Assembly: GCF_032583975.1 (NCBI RefSeq)
Contig: NZ_JAWHTF010000002.1
DNA length: 64,000 bases
Reading direction: 5' to 3' (one strand)
Source of the DNA: Gilvirhabdus luticola
GTDB taxonomy: Bacteria > Bacteroidota > Bacteroidia > Flavobacteriales > Flavobacteriaceae
The notes under the pieces are model-generated. The model was given only the letters and a program-made list of their open reading frames with translations. It was not told where the DNA came from and did no database searches. This document shows, in pieces, positions 1 to 8,333 of this stretch (the stretch's first letter is position 1; every line of letters starts with the position of its first letter). Position numbers and translations under genes: made by a program.

Positions 1-2
1 TT

Positions 3-407
3 GAAATTGTAAAACCGTATTTAAGAAAAAGTGTAATCAAAAAATACAACCCAATAAAAATAGGGAACAAAGTTGTTAATTCTATTGTAGAAATCACAGA
101 TTATATGGAAGAATTTCCGTCAGATTTGAAAAATGCGATACGAAAAATTAATACAGGTAGGGTTAAAGTTGATTTAACACATAAAGGCGTAGACCCAATG
201 TTACACACCCTACAAAGAATTACAAAACAATTAATTGCAGCTTTTATTATGGTAGCTCTTATTATTGGAGCCTCTTTATTTATTGTTTTTGAAATTGGTT
301 CTCTTTGGAATGGTATTTCGGTATTAGGTATGGCGAGTTTCACATTGGCTGTAATTCTCGGTTTCGGCATGATTAAAAACATAAATAAAGGAACCTATAA
401 ATATTAG
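3..407 (+). CDS. UbiB/AarF (ABC1) family protein kinase-like protein, C-terminal part
   Basis: The reading frame is open from the window edge, so only the last ~134 residues are present; the ATG at 105 is internal, since coding-like sequence continues upstream of it. The tail carries two hydrophobic segments separated by a short loop (about 20 residues each) and ends Lys-Tyr-Lys-Tyr, the layout of the membrane-anchoring C-terminus of UbiB/ABC1 atypical kinases, which support quinone biosynthesis or lipid homeostasis. The kinase core is outside the window, so the family call rests on the tail alone. A bidirectional terminator follows at 441-472. Confidence 0.6.
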   Translation, partial: EIVKPYLRKSVIKKYNPIKIGNKVVNSIVEITDYMEEFPSDLKNAIRKINTGRVKVDLTHKGVDPMLHTLQRITKQLIAAFIMVALIIGASLFIVFEIGSLWNGISVLGMASFTLAVILGFGMIKNINKGTYKY

Positions 408-440
408 CTTTCCAATGTAATATATAGTTTAGTCAAAAAG

Positions 441-472
441 AAAAGCACACTAACTAGTATGAGTGTGCTTTT
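441..472. terminator. Bidirectional intrinsic terminator
   Basis: A perfect 11-bp stem (441-451 with 462-472, AAAAGCACACT / AGTGTGCTTTT) with a 10-nt loop, A-rich on the left and T-rich on the right. It lies between the convergent ubiB-like gene and the coiled-coil gene and can end both transcripts. Confidence 0.85.
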
Positions 473-485
473 TAAAATTTAGGAT

Positions 486-1091
486 TTAAGGTTTAGAAAA
501 TGCTTTTTTAAAATGACTGAAAGCTTCGGAAATTTCACTTTGAAAATGTTCTAATTTCGTTTCTTCTTCTTTCTTTTTTCCATATTTCTCTTTTATCTTT
601 TCTATAAAGGTATGAAAGTCCTTTTTTCCTTTTTCAAAAGTATCTTTTGCCTCATGCTTTTCTTTATCAAACTTTTGCTCTAAAATTTCTAATTGAATTT
701 TAAATTGCTCTATTTCAATAAGTGTTAAAGCATACATTCTATTTAGCGTTTCGTTGGCCTTAATTTTTACCTCAATATCGTGTAAAGTTAAAAGTAATTG
801 TTTTTTTTGTTTTTTAAATACCTCTTTAGTCTCTGCTTTTCCTAATGCTAATTGTACTCGTAGCTCGTCAAATTTGGCATTAAGCTCATCTATCTTCTCT
901 TTAACTCCTTTTATTTTAAACTCGCTGTCGTGTACAAATAAGTTAAATTTCTTTTTAACTTCTTCAAACTTATCTTGTGCTTCAGCTTTTCCCAAAGCAG
1001 CTTGCACTCGAAACTCCTCTATCTCGGTGGCTGTTTTTCTAAGTGATCCAATCACTTTATCCACAAATTGTAGGTCTTCCTTTTTTTTCAT
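486..1091 (-). CDS. Charged coiled-coil protein with three internal repeats
   Basis: A 201-residue, Lys/Glu-rich, almost wholly helical protein without a signal peptide. The ATG at 1091 was chosen over an upstream one at 1145, because the upstream extension reads into the promoter and gives an improbable Cys/Ile-rich stretch. Three related segments are visible (residues about 26-61, 76-111 and 128-166), the first two sharing an ALGKAE core about 50 residues apart. I do not recognise the family. It resembles small apolipoprotein-like or phasin-like helical proteins only in composition. Its promoter carries the FNR-like site of the island (1146-1157), 55 bp upstream, so it is probably co-induced with mlaEFD, which lies divergently. 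Confidence 0.75.
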   Translation of the reverse strand: MKKKEDLQFVDKVIGSLRKTATEIEEFRVQAALGKAEAQDKFEEVKKKFNLFVHDSEFKIKGVKEKIDELNAKFDELRVQLALGKAETKEVFKKQKKQLLLTLHDIEVKIKANETLNRMYALTLIEIEQFKIQLEILEQKFDKEKHEAKDTFEKGKKDFHTFIEKIKEKYGKKKEEETKLEHFQSEISEAFSHFKKAFSKP

Positions 1092-1114
1092 GACTTCTAT
1101 TTTTATAATGTAAT

Positions 1115-1157
1115 TAAATGTCAAAATAAAACAACAAATACACAATGATAAATATCA
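1115..1157 (-). promoter_or_regulatory. FNR/CRP-like operator plus -7 box (site A)
   Basis: Read on the minus strand, TGATATTTATCA (1157-1146) is followed after exactly 23 bp by GACATTTA (1122-1115), a 6/8 match to TAnnTTTG. It faces the coiled-coil gene. The flank gives ACTGAT-N4-ATCATTG, the oriented consensus shared with sites C, I and K. The -7 box is the weakest of the set. Confidence 0.6.
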
Positions 1158-1234
1158 GTTTTAAACCCATTTCGACAGGCTTTTGAAGATATATTCTAAA
1201 CATAGCAAAATACCAATTTACAATTATGATGAGA

Positions 1235-1277
1235 TGATTAATATCATTTTATTCATCAACCATTTCCTATACATTTG
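1235..1277 (+). promoter_or_regulatory. FNR/CRP-like operator plus -7 box (site B) of mlaEFD
   Basis: TGATTAATATCA (1235-1246), 23-bp gap, then TACATTTG (1270-1277), a perfect Bacteroidota -7 element. The predicted start of transcription near 1282-1283 places the palindrome centre at about -41.5 to -42. The mlaE ATG follows at 1300. Confidence 0.75.
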
Positions 1278-1299
1278 ATAAGATTGTTAAGAATTTAAC

Positions 1300-2082
1300 A
1301 TGTCAGGTTTCAGTAATATAAAAGCTCAATTAAAATCTTTCTTGATTGAAATTGGAGATCTTAGTTTTTTCACTAAAAGGTGTTTTAAAGAGTTAGTTAA
1401 AAGACCTTTTGAGTTTAAGGAATTGCTACGTCAGTGCTACAATATGGGAAACCGTTCCTTATTCTTAGTTGCTATAACAGGATTTATAATTGGACTTGTA
1501 CTTACTTTGCAAACTCGACCTACATTAATGGAATTTGGAGCGGTATCATGGATGCCATCCATGGTAAGTATTTCTATAGTAAGAGAGATTGGACCTATAA
1601 TTACTGCATTAGTTTGTGCTGGTAGGATTGGCTCAGGTATTGGTGCTGAATTAGGCTCTATGCGAGTTACCGAGCAAATTGATGCTATGGAAGTTTCTGG
1701 AACAAACCCATTTAAATATTTAGTGGTAACTCGTGTTTTAGCCGTAACACTAATGCTCCCACTTTTGGTAATTATTGGAGACGTTATTGCCATATTTGGC
1801 TCTTTTTTAGTTGAGAATGTTAAAGGAAATGTATCTTTCATGCTCTATTTTAATCAGGTTTTTGATGCATTGGAGTTTGGCGATTTTATTCCTGCAACAA
1901 TTAAATCTTTCTTTTTTGGATCAGCCATTGGCATAGTAGGATGCTTTAAAGGTTACAATTGTGAAAAAGGTACCGAAGGTGTTGGTAAGGCAGCTAATTC
2001 AGCCGTTGTATTTACATCTTTACTCCTTTTTATTCTCGACTTTATTGCAGTTTTTGTAACAGATATTTTTTATGACTTATGA
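1300..2082 (+). CDS. mlaE: MlaE-type ABC transporter permease
   Basis: A 260-residue polytopic inner-membrane protein (five or so hydrophobic segments) with the MlaE/YrbE core: an IVREIGP segment near residue 95, a glycine-rich GRIGSGIGAELG stretch, and EQIDAMEVSG. In the Mla system this subunit dimerises in the inner membrane and moves phospholipids between the periplasmic MlaD ring and the bilayer. Its stop overlaps the mlaF start by 4 bp (ATGA). It is the first gene of mlaEFD, transcribed from site B, so lipid trafficking appears to belong to the stress regulon of this island. Confidence 0.93.
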   Translation: MSGFSNIKAQLKSFLIEIGDLSFFTKRCFKELVKRPFEFKELLRQCYNMGNRSLFLVAITGFIIGLVLTLQTRPTLMEFGAVSWMPSMVSISIVREIGPIITALVCAGRIGSGIGAELGSMRVTEQIDAMEVSGTNPFKYLVVTRVLAVTLMLPLLVIIGDVIAIFGSFLVENVKGNVSFMLYFNQVFDALEFGDFIPATIKSFFFGSAIGIVGCFKGYNCEKGTEGVGKAANSAVVFTSLLLFILDFIAVFVTDIFYDL

Positions 2083-2840
2083 TTGAGCATGATAACGTAT
2101 TAAAAAGAGACATTGTTCTTGAACTAAAAGATTTACATAAAAGCTTTGGTGATAATCATGTGCTAAACGGATTTAACATGCAGCTATTTCGAGGAGAGAG
2201 CCTTGTAATTATGGGGAAATCAGGTTCTGGTAAATCAGTAATGATCAAATGCTTGGTTGGTTTAATGGAAGCAGATAGTGGCACTATCTCGGTTATGCGT
2301 AACGATATATCGAAACTTGACCAACACGCTTTGGATATCTTGAGAGCAGATATTGGATTTCTATTCCAAGGCAGCGCATTATACGATTCTATGACTGTTC
2401 GAGAGAATTTAGAATTTCCATTACGTCGTCATACGAAAAAATTCGGAGACCATTTAGATACTGAAACTATGGTAATTGAAGCATTAGAGAATGTTGGATT
2501 GGTAAGTGCTATAGATTTAATGCCTTCGGAATTATCAGGTGGAATGAAACGTCGAGTAGCTTTAGCTCGTACACTAATTTTACAACCAAAAATCATTTTA
2601 TACGACGAACCTACAAGCGGTTTGGATCCTATAACTGCTAAAGAAATTATTATTTTAATGCAAGACATTCAAAATAAATATGGCACCTCATCACTAATTA
2701 TTACACATGACGTGGATTGTGCACGAGTCATTTCAGACAGAATGATATTGCTTATAGATGGTATTGACTACGCATCTGGAACATATGCAGAATTATCTGC
2801 TTCCACAGATCCTAAAATCAAAGCTTTTTTTAAACACTAA
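2079..2840 (+). CDS. mlaF: MlaF-type ABC transporter ATPase
   Basis: 253 residues. Walker A GKSGSGKS at residues 46-53, Q-loop, signature LSGGMKRR and Walker B IILYDEPTSGLD are all intact, followed by the H-loop histidine in ITHD. The Met-Lys-Arg-Arg signature is typical of the Mkl/MlaF subfamily. It powers the MlaE permease. It overlaps mlaE by 4 bp and mlaD starts 4 bp downstream, so the three genes form a tight operon. Substrate direction cannot be read from sequence. Confidence 0.94.
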   Translation: MIEHDNVLKRDIVLELKDLHKSFGDNHVLNGFNMQLFRGESLVIMGKSGSGKSVMIKCLVGLMEADSGTISVMRNDISKLDQHALDILRADIGFLFQGSALYDSMTVRENLEFPLRRHTKKFGDHLDTETMVIEALENVGLVSAIDLMPSELSGGMKRRVALARTLILQPKIILYDEPTSGLDPITAKEIIILMQDIQNKYGTSSLIITHDVDCARVISDRMILLIDGIDYASGTYAELSASTDPKIKAFFKH

Positions 2841-2844
2841 TACT

Positions 2845-3825
2845 ATGAAAAATACAAACTCTCAAAAATTACGCTTAGGACTGTTTGTGATAACTGGAAC
2901 AGTACTATTTATAGTTGGAGTATATCTAATAGGACAGCGCCAAAATATGTTTAAAAAGACCTTTACCATAAGTGCATATTTTCAAAATGTAAATGGTTTA
3001 CAAAAAGGCAATAATGTACGTTATTCGGGAATTGATATTGGAACCGTTAAAGATATTATTATGATTAACGATTCTACTATTAAAGTAGATATGAATATTG
3101 ATGAAAAAATAATTACTCATATTAAAAAAGATGCTATTGCCACTATTGGGTCTGATGGATTAGTTGGTAACATGATTTTAAATATTGTACCTGGAAATGG
3201 TCATTCAGATATTATTAGTAATGGTGATACTATAGAGTCGTACAGTAAGATTGGAGCAGATGACATTTTAAGCACTTTAAGTGTGAGTTCAGAAAATGCT
3301 GCTATATTGACATCAGATTTATTAAAAATAACCACAGCAATGCTTAAAGGGAAAGGTACTGTAGGTTTATTGCTTAATGATACGATTATGGCACAAGATT
3401 TAAAACAATCGGTTAACAATCTTAAAAAAGCAAGTAGAAGTGCTACAAACACCATAAATGAATTAAATACAATTATTTCTTCATTAAAAACAAATGACGA
3501 AACCGTCTTGGGTATGTTAATGAATGATACCATTTCTGGTGAAAAGCTTAAAAAAATTGTTGATCATCTTGAAACATCAAGTTTAGAGATTGAAAATATA
3601 TTATCAGGTATAAATGCTACAGTAATCGATTTTAATTCAAGTGATGATGGTGCTTACCACTATATACTAAAAGACACCTCGTTGGTGAATAGCTTGAAAT
3701 CTACACTAAAAAACATTAATGAAGGCACTGATAAGTTTAATCAGAATATGGAAGCCTTAAAACATAATTTTTTGACAAGACGCTATTTCAGAAAAATGGA
3801 GAAAGAAAAAAGTAAAGAAAATTAG
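2845..3825 (+). CDS. mlaD: MlaD-type MCE-domain lipid-binding protein
   Basis: The start at ATG 2845 is chosen because the longer reading frame from 2758 would run 83 bp into mlaF. The 326-residue product has an N-terminal transmembrane anchor (about residues 10-28) and an MCE domain (about 36-120, with the VNGLQKGNNVRYSGI motif), then a long helical region rich in Asn and Lys. MCE proteins form periplasmic hexameric rings that accept phospholipids. Its 3' end overlaps the convergent PPOX-like gene by 4 bp, and no separate terminator is visible between them. Confidence 0.9.
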   Translation: MKNTNSQKLRLGLFVITGTVLFIVGVYLIGQRQNMFKKTFTISAYFQNVNGLQKGNNVRYSGIDIGTVKDIIMINDSTIKVDMNIDEKIITHIKKDAIATIGSDGLVGNMILNIVPGNGHSDIISNGDTIESYSKIGADDILSTLSVSSENAAILTSDLLKITTAMLKGKGTVGLLLNDTIMAQDLKQSVNNLKKASRSATNTINELNTIISSLKTNDETVLGMLMNDTISGEKLKKIVDHLETSSLEIENILSGINATVIDFNSSDDGAYHYILKDTSLVNSLKSTLKNINEGTDKFNQNMEALKHNFLTRRYFRKMEKEKSKEN

Positions 3826-4289
3826 TTAACGTTGGTAGTGTTTCTTTTTTTTCCGGTTATTTCTGTAATTCTTATCAGGAATACTGCTGGAATATTATCT
3901 TTGTAAATTTTGCTTGAAAACTCACTAATAAAATTAGCTTTTTTTTGCTCTTTTTCAAGTATGATGTCTTTAATGCCTAAAGAAAATTTATGTAAATAGG
4001 CTTTTGCATTACTTCCAAAATGCTGTTCAAAAGTACCATGCACTAATACAGATTTCCAATTGGTTACAGATTTTATCTCTCCTATTTGAAGCGATACAGC
4101 ATTATTCTTTCGCATGGCATTCATTTTATGACCATCTCCCGAATAACAAATAATAATATTACTCTCTTTATCAAAGAAATATGTAATTGGAATAACATAA
4201 GGTCTATTATTATAGATATAGCCTAACTGACCAATATAATTGTTTTCTAAAATAAACTGTATTTCTTTATCCTCAAGATTTTTAAACAT
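3822..4289 (-). CDS. Pyridoxamine 5'-phosphate oxidase-family flavin-binding protein
   Basis: 155 residues from the ATG at 4289; a TTG six bases further upstream is a poorer choice. The start (ENNYIGQLGYIYNNRPYVIPI) and the following IICYSGDGHKMNAMRKN match the split-barrel FMN-binding fold of the NimA/general-stress FMN-protein group, where the Gly-His-Lys region contacts the flavin phosphate. Likely a cytoplasmic flavin or F420-type reductase; substrate unknown. Site C lies 58 bp upstream. This type of protein is often found beside universal stress genes, consistent with its place here. Confidence 0.8.
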   Translation of the reverse strand: MFKNLEDKEIQFILENNYIGQLGYIYNNRPYVIPITYFFDKESNIIICYSGDGHKMNAMRKNNAVSLQIGEIKSVTNWKSVLVHGTFEQHFGSNAKAYLHKFSLGIKDIILEKEQKKANFISEFSSKIYKDNIPAVFLIRITEITGKKRNTTNVN

Positions 4290-4315
4290 TACCAATTATA
4301 TTATATGAATAATGA

Positions 4316-4358
4316 TTAAGATACATGCTTTAATTTTTTAAATCAATGATAATAATCA
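4316..4358 (-). promoter_or_regulatory. FNR/CRP-like operator plus -7 box (site C)
   Basis: Minus strand ACTGATTATTATCATTG around 4359-4344, palindrome core 4358-4347, 23-bp gap, then TATCTTAA (4323-4316, 6/8 to the -7 consensus). It is placed immediately after the end of the metallophosphoesterase gene and faces the PPOX-like gene. Confidence 0.6.
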
Positions 4359-4360
4359 GT

Positions 4361-5578
4361 CTATTTTACTTTTAGCTCTATTAAAGTGATTTCTGGCCGC
4401 ATTCCAATTCGACCAGGGAAACCCAACCAACCTAAACCTCTATTTATATAAAGATATTGACCGTTATGGTCATACAACCCTGCCCAATGTTTATGTTTAT
4501 ATTTTATAGGGCTCCATTGCATATTTTTGTAGTGAAAACCTAATTGCATACCATGGGTGTGACCAGATAATGTTAGTGAAATATTGGTCTTAAATAGAAC
4601 TTCTTCGCTCCAATGTGATGGATCATGTGACAATAATATTTTAAAAGAAACGTTTTTTACATTTTGCATTGCCCTTTTTAGGTCACCATACTGTTTAAAA
4701 GGCTGTTTACCCCAATTCTCAACTCCAATAATAGCTATATCTTCATTATTTTCTGAAATGATAACCGATTCATTAAGTAATAGTTTAAAACCTATATCAT
4801 TGTAGAATTGTTTAATGTTATTAAAATTATCTTGTTTGTTCTCTATTGATTCCCATTTACTATAATCTCCATAATCATGATTACCTAAAATAGCTAACTT
4901 TCCTTTTTTTGCTTTTAATTTTTTAAAAACCGTTTCCCAGCCTCTCAACTCCCAAGCAAAATTATTTACCAAATCACCTGTAATAATGATATAATCTGGT
5001 TGCAGGTGATTAATTTTTGTAAATGCTTTTTCTAAAATTTTGTAACGATAATTAAAACTTCCTATATGAAGATCTGATATCTGTACAATCTTAAGGTTAT
5101 GAAATGATTTTGGCAAATTTTTGAACGAAATGACATGATGATGTGTTTTATACCTATAAGCAGCCTTAAAAATTCCATATACAATTACAAAAAAAGGTAA
5201 GAAACCAGAGAAAAGACCAACTAAAGGAACAATTATAAGCGATTGTCTTTCGGAGAAGAGATAATTTGTAAAGTAAAGTATAGTAATGATGGTAACAAAA
5301 ATAAGTTTTGGAATAAATGAAGAAACCGTAAGACCATATAATGATGAAATGAGTTGTTGTTTTCTGAATGGGTTAATATCGTCTAAAACTAATTTTAATA
5401 CTATAATTGCTGTAATTAACCCTATTGTAAACACCCAAAATAATATATGTATGCCTTTTTGTAATAACGTAGAATCTATTAGTTGCGTAATTGTTTGCAG
5501 CCAGTAAAAAGCCAAGATATCTACAACTAAAATAGCTACGCATAGCAGGAGGATCGTAAAAAGAGAAAAAGACCTCAT
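4361..5578 (-). CDS. Membrane-anchored calcineurin-like metallophosphoesterase (YkuE/YaeI type)
   Basis: 405 residues. The first ~130 hold four hydrophobic helices, then a soluble phosphoesterase domain with all metal motifs: SDLHIG, TGDLVNN, LGNHDYGDY, LSHDP and SGHTHGMQ. Members of this group act on lipid-linked phosphates such as UDP-diacylglucosamine or remain unassigned. It is the last gene of the cbpA-cbpM-mscS-phosphatidyltransferase operon and overlaps the preceding gene by 4 bp (ATGA), so coupling to lipid chemistry is plausible but inferred. Confidence 0.88.
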   Translation of the reverse strand: MRSFSLFTILLLCVAILVVDILAFYWLQTITQLIDSTLLQKGIHILFWVFTIGLITAIIVLKLVLDDINPFRKQQLISSLYGLTVSSFIPKLIFVTIITILYFTNYLFSERQSLIIVPLVGLFSGFLPFFVIVYGIFKAAYRYKTHHHVISFKNLPKSFHNLKIVQISDLHIGSFNYRYKILEKAFTKINHLQPDYIIITGDLVNNFAWELRGWETVFKKLKAKKGKLAILGNHDYGDYSKWESIENKQDNFNNIKQFYNDIGFKLLLNESVIISENNEDIAIIGVENWGKQPFKQYGDLKRAMQNVKNVSFKILLSHDPSHWSEEVLFKTNISLTLSGHTHGMQLGFHYKNMQWSPIKYKHKHWAGLYDHNGQYLYINRGLGWLGFPGRIGMRPEITLIELKVK

Positions 5579-6165
5579 TTGGTTTTTTTTATTCGACGAT
5601 TGTCTCTTAATGCCCAGTAAATACCTTTAATGTCAGAAGCCCAATTATCATACATAAATATAAGTGCGATTTCTTCTATTGTTTCCAATATTCCAATACC
5701 AATCATAATATAAAATAACACGTCCTCTGGACTATAAAATAGGGACCATAAAATGAAAACGCTCTGTACAATAGCAGAAAACTTTGCGAAATAGGTGTGA
5801 AATGCTGTAGCCCTTCCATATTTAAGATAGGCAATTATCATTTGAATAATATAAGGCACAAAAGCTATTAAAATTAAAATGAAATTGCTTCTAATAAAGT
5901 CTGTTTCGAAATAAAACAACCCTATGAGCCCAATAATTAAAGTAATCTGATCACCAAACGAATCTAACTGTGAACCTCTTGGACTGGTGATTTTAAGGGT
6001 ACGAGCCAAATATCCATCTATAGCATCTGTCGAATAGCTAATTAATAATAACCATGTAAATATTAACCTCTGATCTAACCAAATTAATGCCAATAAAAAA
6101 GGAGCTGCAAAAATACGATAGAACGAAAACCAATCGGCTATATTAAAGTTTTTAAAGGTTAACAC
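5575..6165 (-). CDS. CDP-alcohol phosphatidyltransferase family protein
   Basis: 196 residues with about five membrane segments and an exact family signature: D-x2-D-G-x2-A-R-x8-G-x3-D-x3-D, starting at the DAIDGYLAR segment. These enzymes transfer a phosphatidyl group from a CDP-linked donor to an alcohol, for example glycerol-3-phosphate in PgsA. Which alcohol is used here is not clear; the genome probably has a separate housekeeping pgsA. It overlaps the metallophosphoesterase gene by 4 bp and follows mscS after 1 bp, so the pair may make and dephosphorylate one lipid. Confidence 0.88.
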   Translation of the reverse strand: MLTFKNFNIADWFSFYRIFAAPFLLALIWLDQRLIFTWLLLISYSTDAIDGYLARTLKITSPRGSQLDSFGDQITLIIGLIGLFYFETDFIRSNFILILIAFVPYIIQMIIAYLKYGRATAFHTYFAKFSAIVQSVFILWSLFYSPEDVLFYIMIGIGILETIEEIALIFMYDNWASDIKGIYWALRDNRRIKKTK

Positions 6166-6166
6166 A

Positions 6167-7075
6167 TTAATTATTATTTTGTTTTATGTCAATTTTTACT
6201 TCTGGTATTTTAATAAGTTCTAATGTAGTAGAGGCTAAATTAACTTTGCCATTTGATTTTAAAACTTCTTTATGGATTTCATTATTTATAATATGCTTGA
6301 TAGCACGTCTTTTTTTATAATCGACAATGTATCGTAAGTTGAATTGAATCCAATTATCGGTTAATGTTATAGCTAATGTTGGATCTACTAAAGCATCTTC
6401 AATATAATATTTATTGACTACATCTTTCCACTGCGATTTTGAATTAATGGTATATTCTGAAAGGATTTCAGAAGCAATTTTAATAACAATAGACTTTGCT
6501 AGTTCAACATCAGAGCCATATCTAATAGGTAAATTAAATTCATCCCATATGAATGGAAAGTCTTGCGAATAATTGTAAATGGGGCCTTTAAAAACAAATG
6601 CATTACTTAATTTTACAATACGACCACTATAATTATCAGAACTTACCCATTGCCCAATTTCCATCATTGTAGTGTAAATACTATCTACATCTATAACATC
6701 GCCTTTTATGCCATTAATTTCAATTCTGTCTCCTGGTTTATATACCTTAACAATAAATATGTATAACGATCCCGCTATGCTTAAAATAAGTTCTTGCAGT
6801 GTAAAAGCTATGCCTGCACTAAATAATCCAATGGCAAGGGTGAAATCCTTAATGCTCCCTGTGAAATATGAAAAAGATAAAATTATTAAAACCGCGTAGC
6901 CAATAATTTCTATGCCCTTTTGAGACTTGTATCGTGCAGTAGTATCTAGAACATGTTTCCTTAAAAGTCTTCTTATTATTTGTATTATAATTAAAACAAC
7001 AGAAACTAGTAAAACATATTTTATGATACTAAATAATGTAGGGTTTTCAATAAGCCAATTTTTTATTTGTTCCAT
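6167..7075 (-). CDS. MscS-family small-conductance mechanosensitive channel
   Basis: 302 residues: an N-terminal membrane helix, further helices to about residue 115, then the MscS beta domain (VYKPGDRIEINGIKGDVIDV) and a cytoplasmic region. The pore-lining helix is the glycine/alanine-containing segment before VYKPGD. The channel is smaller than the large MscK types. It would release solutes on hypo-osmotic shock. It sits inside the cbpA operon, 9 bp after cbpM. Confidence 0.88.
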   Translation of the reverse strand: MEQIKNWLIENPTLFSIIKYVLLVSVVLIIIQIIRRLLRKHVLDTTARYKSQKGIEIIGYAVLIILSFSYFTGSIKDFTLAIGLFSAGIAFTLQELILSIAGSLYIFIVKVYKPGDRIEINGIKGDVIDVDSIYTTMMEIGQWVSSDNYSGRIVKLSNAFVFKGPIYNYSQDFPFIWDEFNLPIRYGSDVELAKSIVIKIASEILSEYTINSKSQWKDVVNKYYIEDALVDPTLAITLTDNWIQFNLRYIVDYKKRRAIKHIINNEIHKEVLKSNGKVNLASTTLELIKIPEVKIDIKQNNN

Positions 7076-7084
7076 GGTAATTAT

Positions 7085-7381
7085 TTATAAATCTTCATAC
7101 AACCGTAGTTTATTATGCAACATTGTTATTTCTTCTTTTAAATTATCTAGCTGATCCAATAAATTATAAATAGCATCAATACCTTCTAAATTGATGTCTA
7201 AATCGTAATGCAACCGAGCTATTTTTTCAAACTTGTTTAATTGTTTTTTATGCATAAAAAAAGTATCCTTTTCTATGGTTAATTCTATAAGTTGAAACTC
7301 TTGTAATGCGTTTATAAAAGCAACGGGGATTTTATAATGTTTGCAAACTAGCTCAATTGGTATTAAATCTGTCGGTTTCAT
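7085..7381 (-). CDS. cbpM: CbpM-like chaperone modulator
   Basis: 98 residues, MerR-like in fold: an N-terminal helix-turn-helix-like part (LVCKHYKIPVAFINALQEF) followed by a leucine-rich helix carrying LHYDLDINLEGIDAIYNLLD, the conserved CbpM pattern. CbpM binds the J domain of CbpA and blocks both its DNA binding and its DnaK co-chaperone action. Its start overlaps cbpA by 4 bp, the usual cbpA-cbpM arrangement. Confidence 0.87.
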   Translation of the reverse strand: MKPTDLIPIELVCKHYKIPVAFINALQEFQLIELTIEKDTFFMHKKQLNKFEKIARLHYDLDINLEGIDAIYNLLDQLDNLKEEITMLHNKLRLYEDL

Positions 7382-8271
7382 AATGCTCGCAATTTCTGTA
7401 ACTCTTTAATTAATTCTTTTTCCTTGTTCGTAATATTGGTAGGCAATTTAATCTGATAGGTAACAAACAAATCTCCAAACTCTCCCTCTTTTTTATACTT
7501 TGGAAATCCTTTACCTTTCAACTTTACTTTTGTTCCGTTCTGGGTTTCTGGCTTTACTGTTAGTTTTACCTTTCCATCAAACGTATCAACCATAAGTTCT
7601 CCACCTAATAATGCTTTATATAAATCTAAATCAACTGTGGTATAAAGGTTGTCTTTATCTCTTTTGAATTTTGAATGATTTATAATTGAAAATTGAATAA
7701 ATAAATCTCCATTAGGACCACCATTAACACCTTTGCCTCCGTGTCCCTTTATTCTAATAATTTGCCCATTTTCTACACCTGCTGGGATAGTAATTCTAAT
7801 ATTTTTATTGTTAATAGTTAGAGTACGCTTATGTTTTCTGTAAACATCTTTTAACTCTAGTTGAAGTTCTGCATTGAAATCTTGACCTCTAAATTTTGCT
7901 CGCCTGCCTCCTCCTGTTTTAGATGAATAACCTCCAAACATGCTTTCGAAAAAATCTGAAAAATCTTCTTCTGAAAACCCACCTGCAGAGCCTTGATAAC
8001 TTCTTTGATATTGATTTTGCTGCTTCGCTTTTTCATATTCTTCGGCATGTTGCCAATGCTCGCCATATTCATCATATTTTTTTCGATTTACAGGATTGCT
8101 CAATACTTCATTGGCTTCGTTGACTTCTTTAAATTTCTTTTCAGCAGCTGCATTATTTGGGTTTAAATCTGGATGATATTTTCTAGCCAATTTTCTATAC
8201 GCCTTTTTTATATCATCTTCAGAAGCCGTTTTTGGTAAACCAAGTATTTTATAATAATCTATAAATGGCAT
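7378..8271 (-). CDS. cbpA: CbpA-like DnaJ-type co-chaperone
   Basis: 297 residues. J domain at 1-70 with the HPD motif (RKYHPDLNP), a Gly/Phe/Gln-rich linker (about 75-130), and two C-terminal beta-sandwich substrate domains. There is no CxxCxGxG zinc region, so this is a class II J protein like E. coli CbpA, which acts with DnaK and binds curved DNA in stationary phase or starvation. It heads a five-gene operon (cbpA, cbpM, mscS, phosphatidyltransferase, metallophosphoesterase) driven by site D. Confidence 0.92.
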   Translation of the reverse strand: MPFIDYYKILGLPKTASEDDIKKAYRKLARKYHPDLNPNNAAAEKKFKEVNEANEVLSNPVNRKKYDEYGEHWQHAEEYEKAKQQNQYQRSYQGSAGGFSEEDFSDFFESMFGGYSSKTGGGRRAKFRGQDFNAELQLELKDVYRKHKRTLTINNKNIRITIPAGVENGQIIRIKGHGGKGVNGGPNGDLFIQFSIINHSKFKRDKDNLYTTVDLDLYKALLGGELMVDTFDGKVKLTVKPETQNGTKVKLKGKGFPKYKKEGEFGDLFVTYQIKLPTNITNKEKELIKELQKLRAL

Positions 8272-8290
8272 TTGTTTCTATATTAATTCA

Positions 8291-8333
8291 GAAAGTTAAT
8301 ACCCTTATCAGTCAAAAAAAATGATTTAAATCA
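8291..8333 (-). promoter_or_regulatory. FNR/CRP-like operator plus -7 box (site D) of the cbpA operon
   Basis: Perfect palindrome TGATTTAAATCA (8333-8322), 23-bp gap, then TAACTTTC (8298-8291; 7/8). The palindrome overlaps the last codons of the ABC ATPase gene, so the operator is partly embedded in coding DNA. The cbpA ATG is at 8271. Confidence 0.72.

Noticed and set aside
2758..3825. Longer mlaD frame starting inside mlaF
   Set aside because: It would overlap mlaF by 83 bp; the ATG at 2845 gives a normal MlaD start with a membrane anchor.
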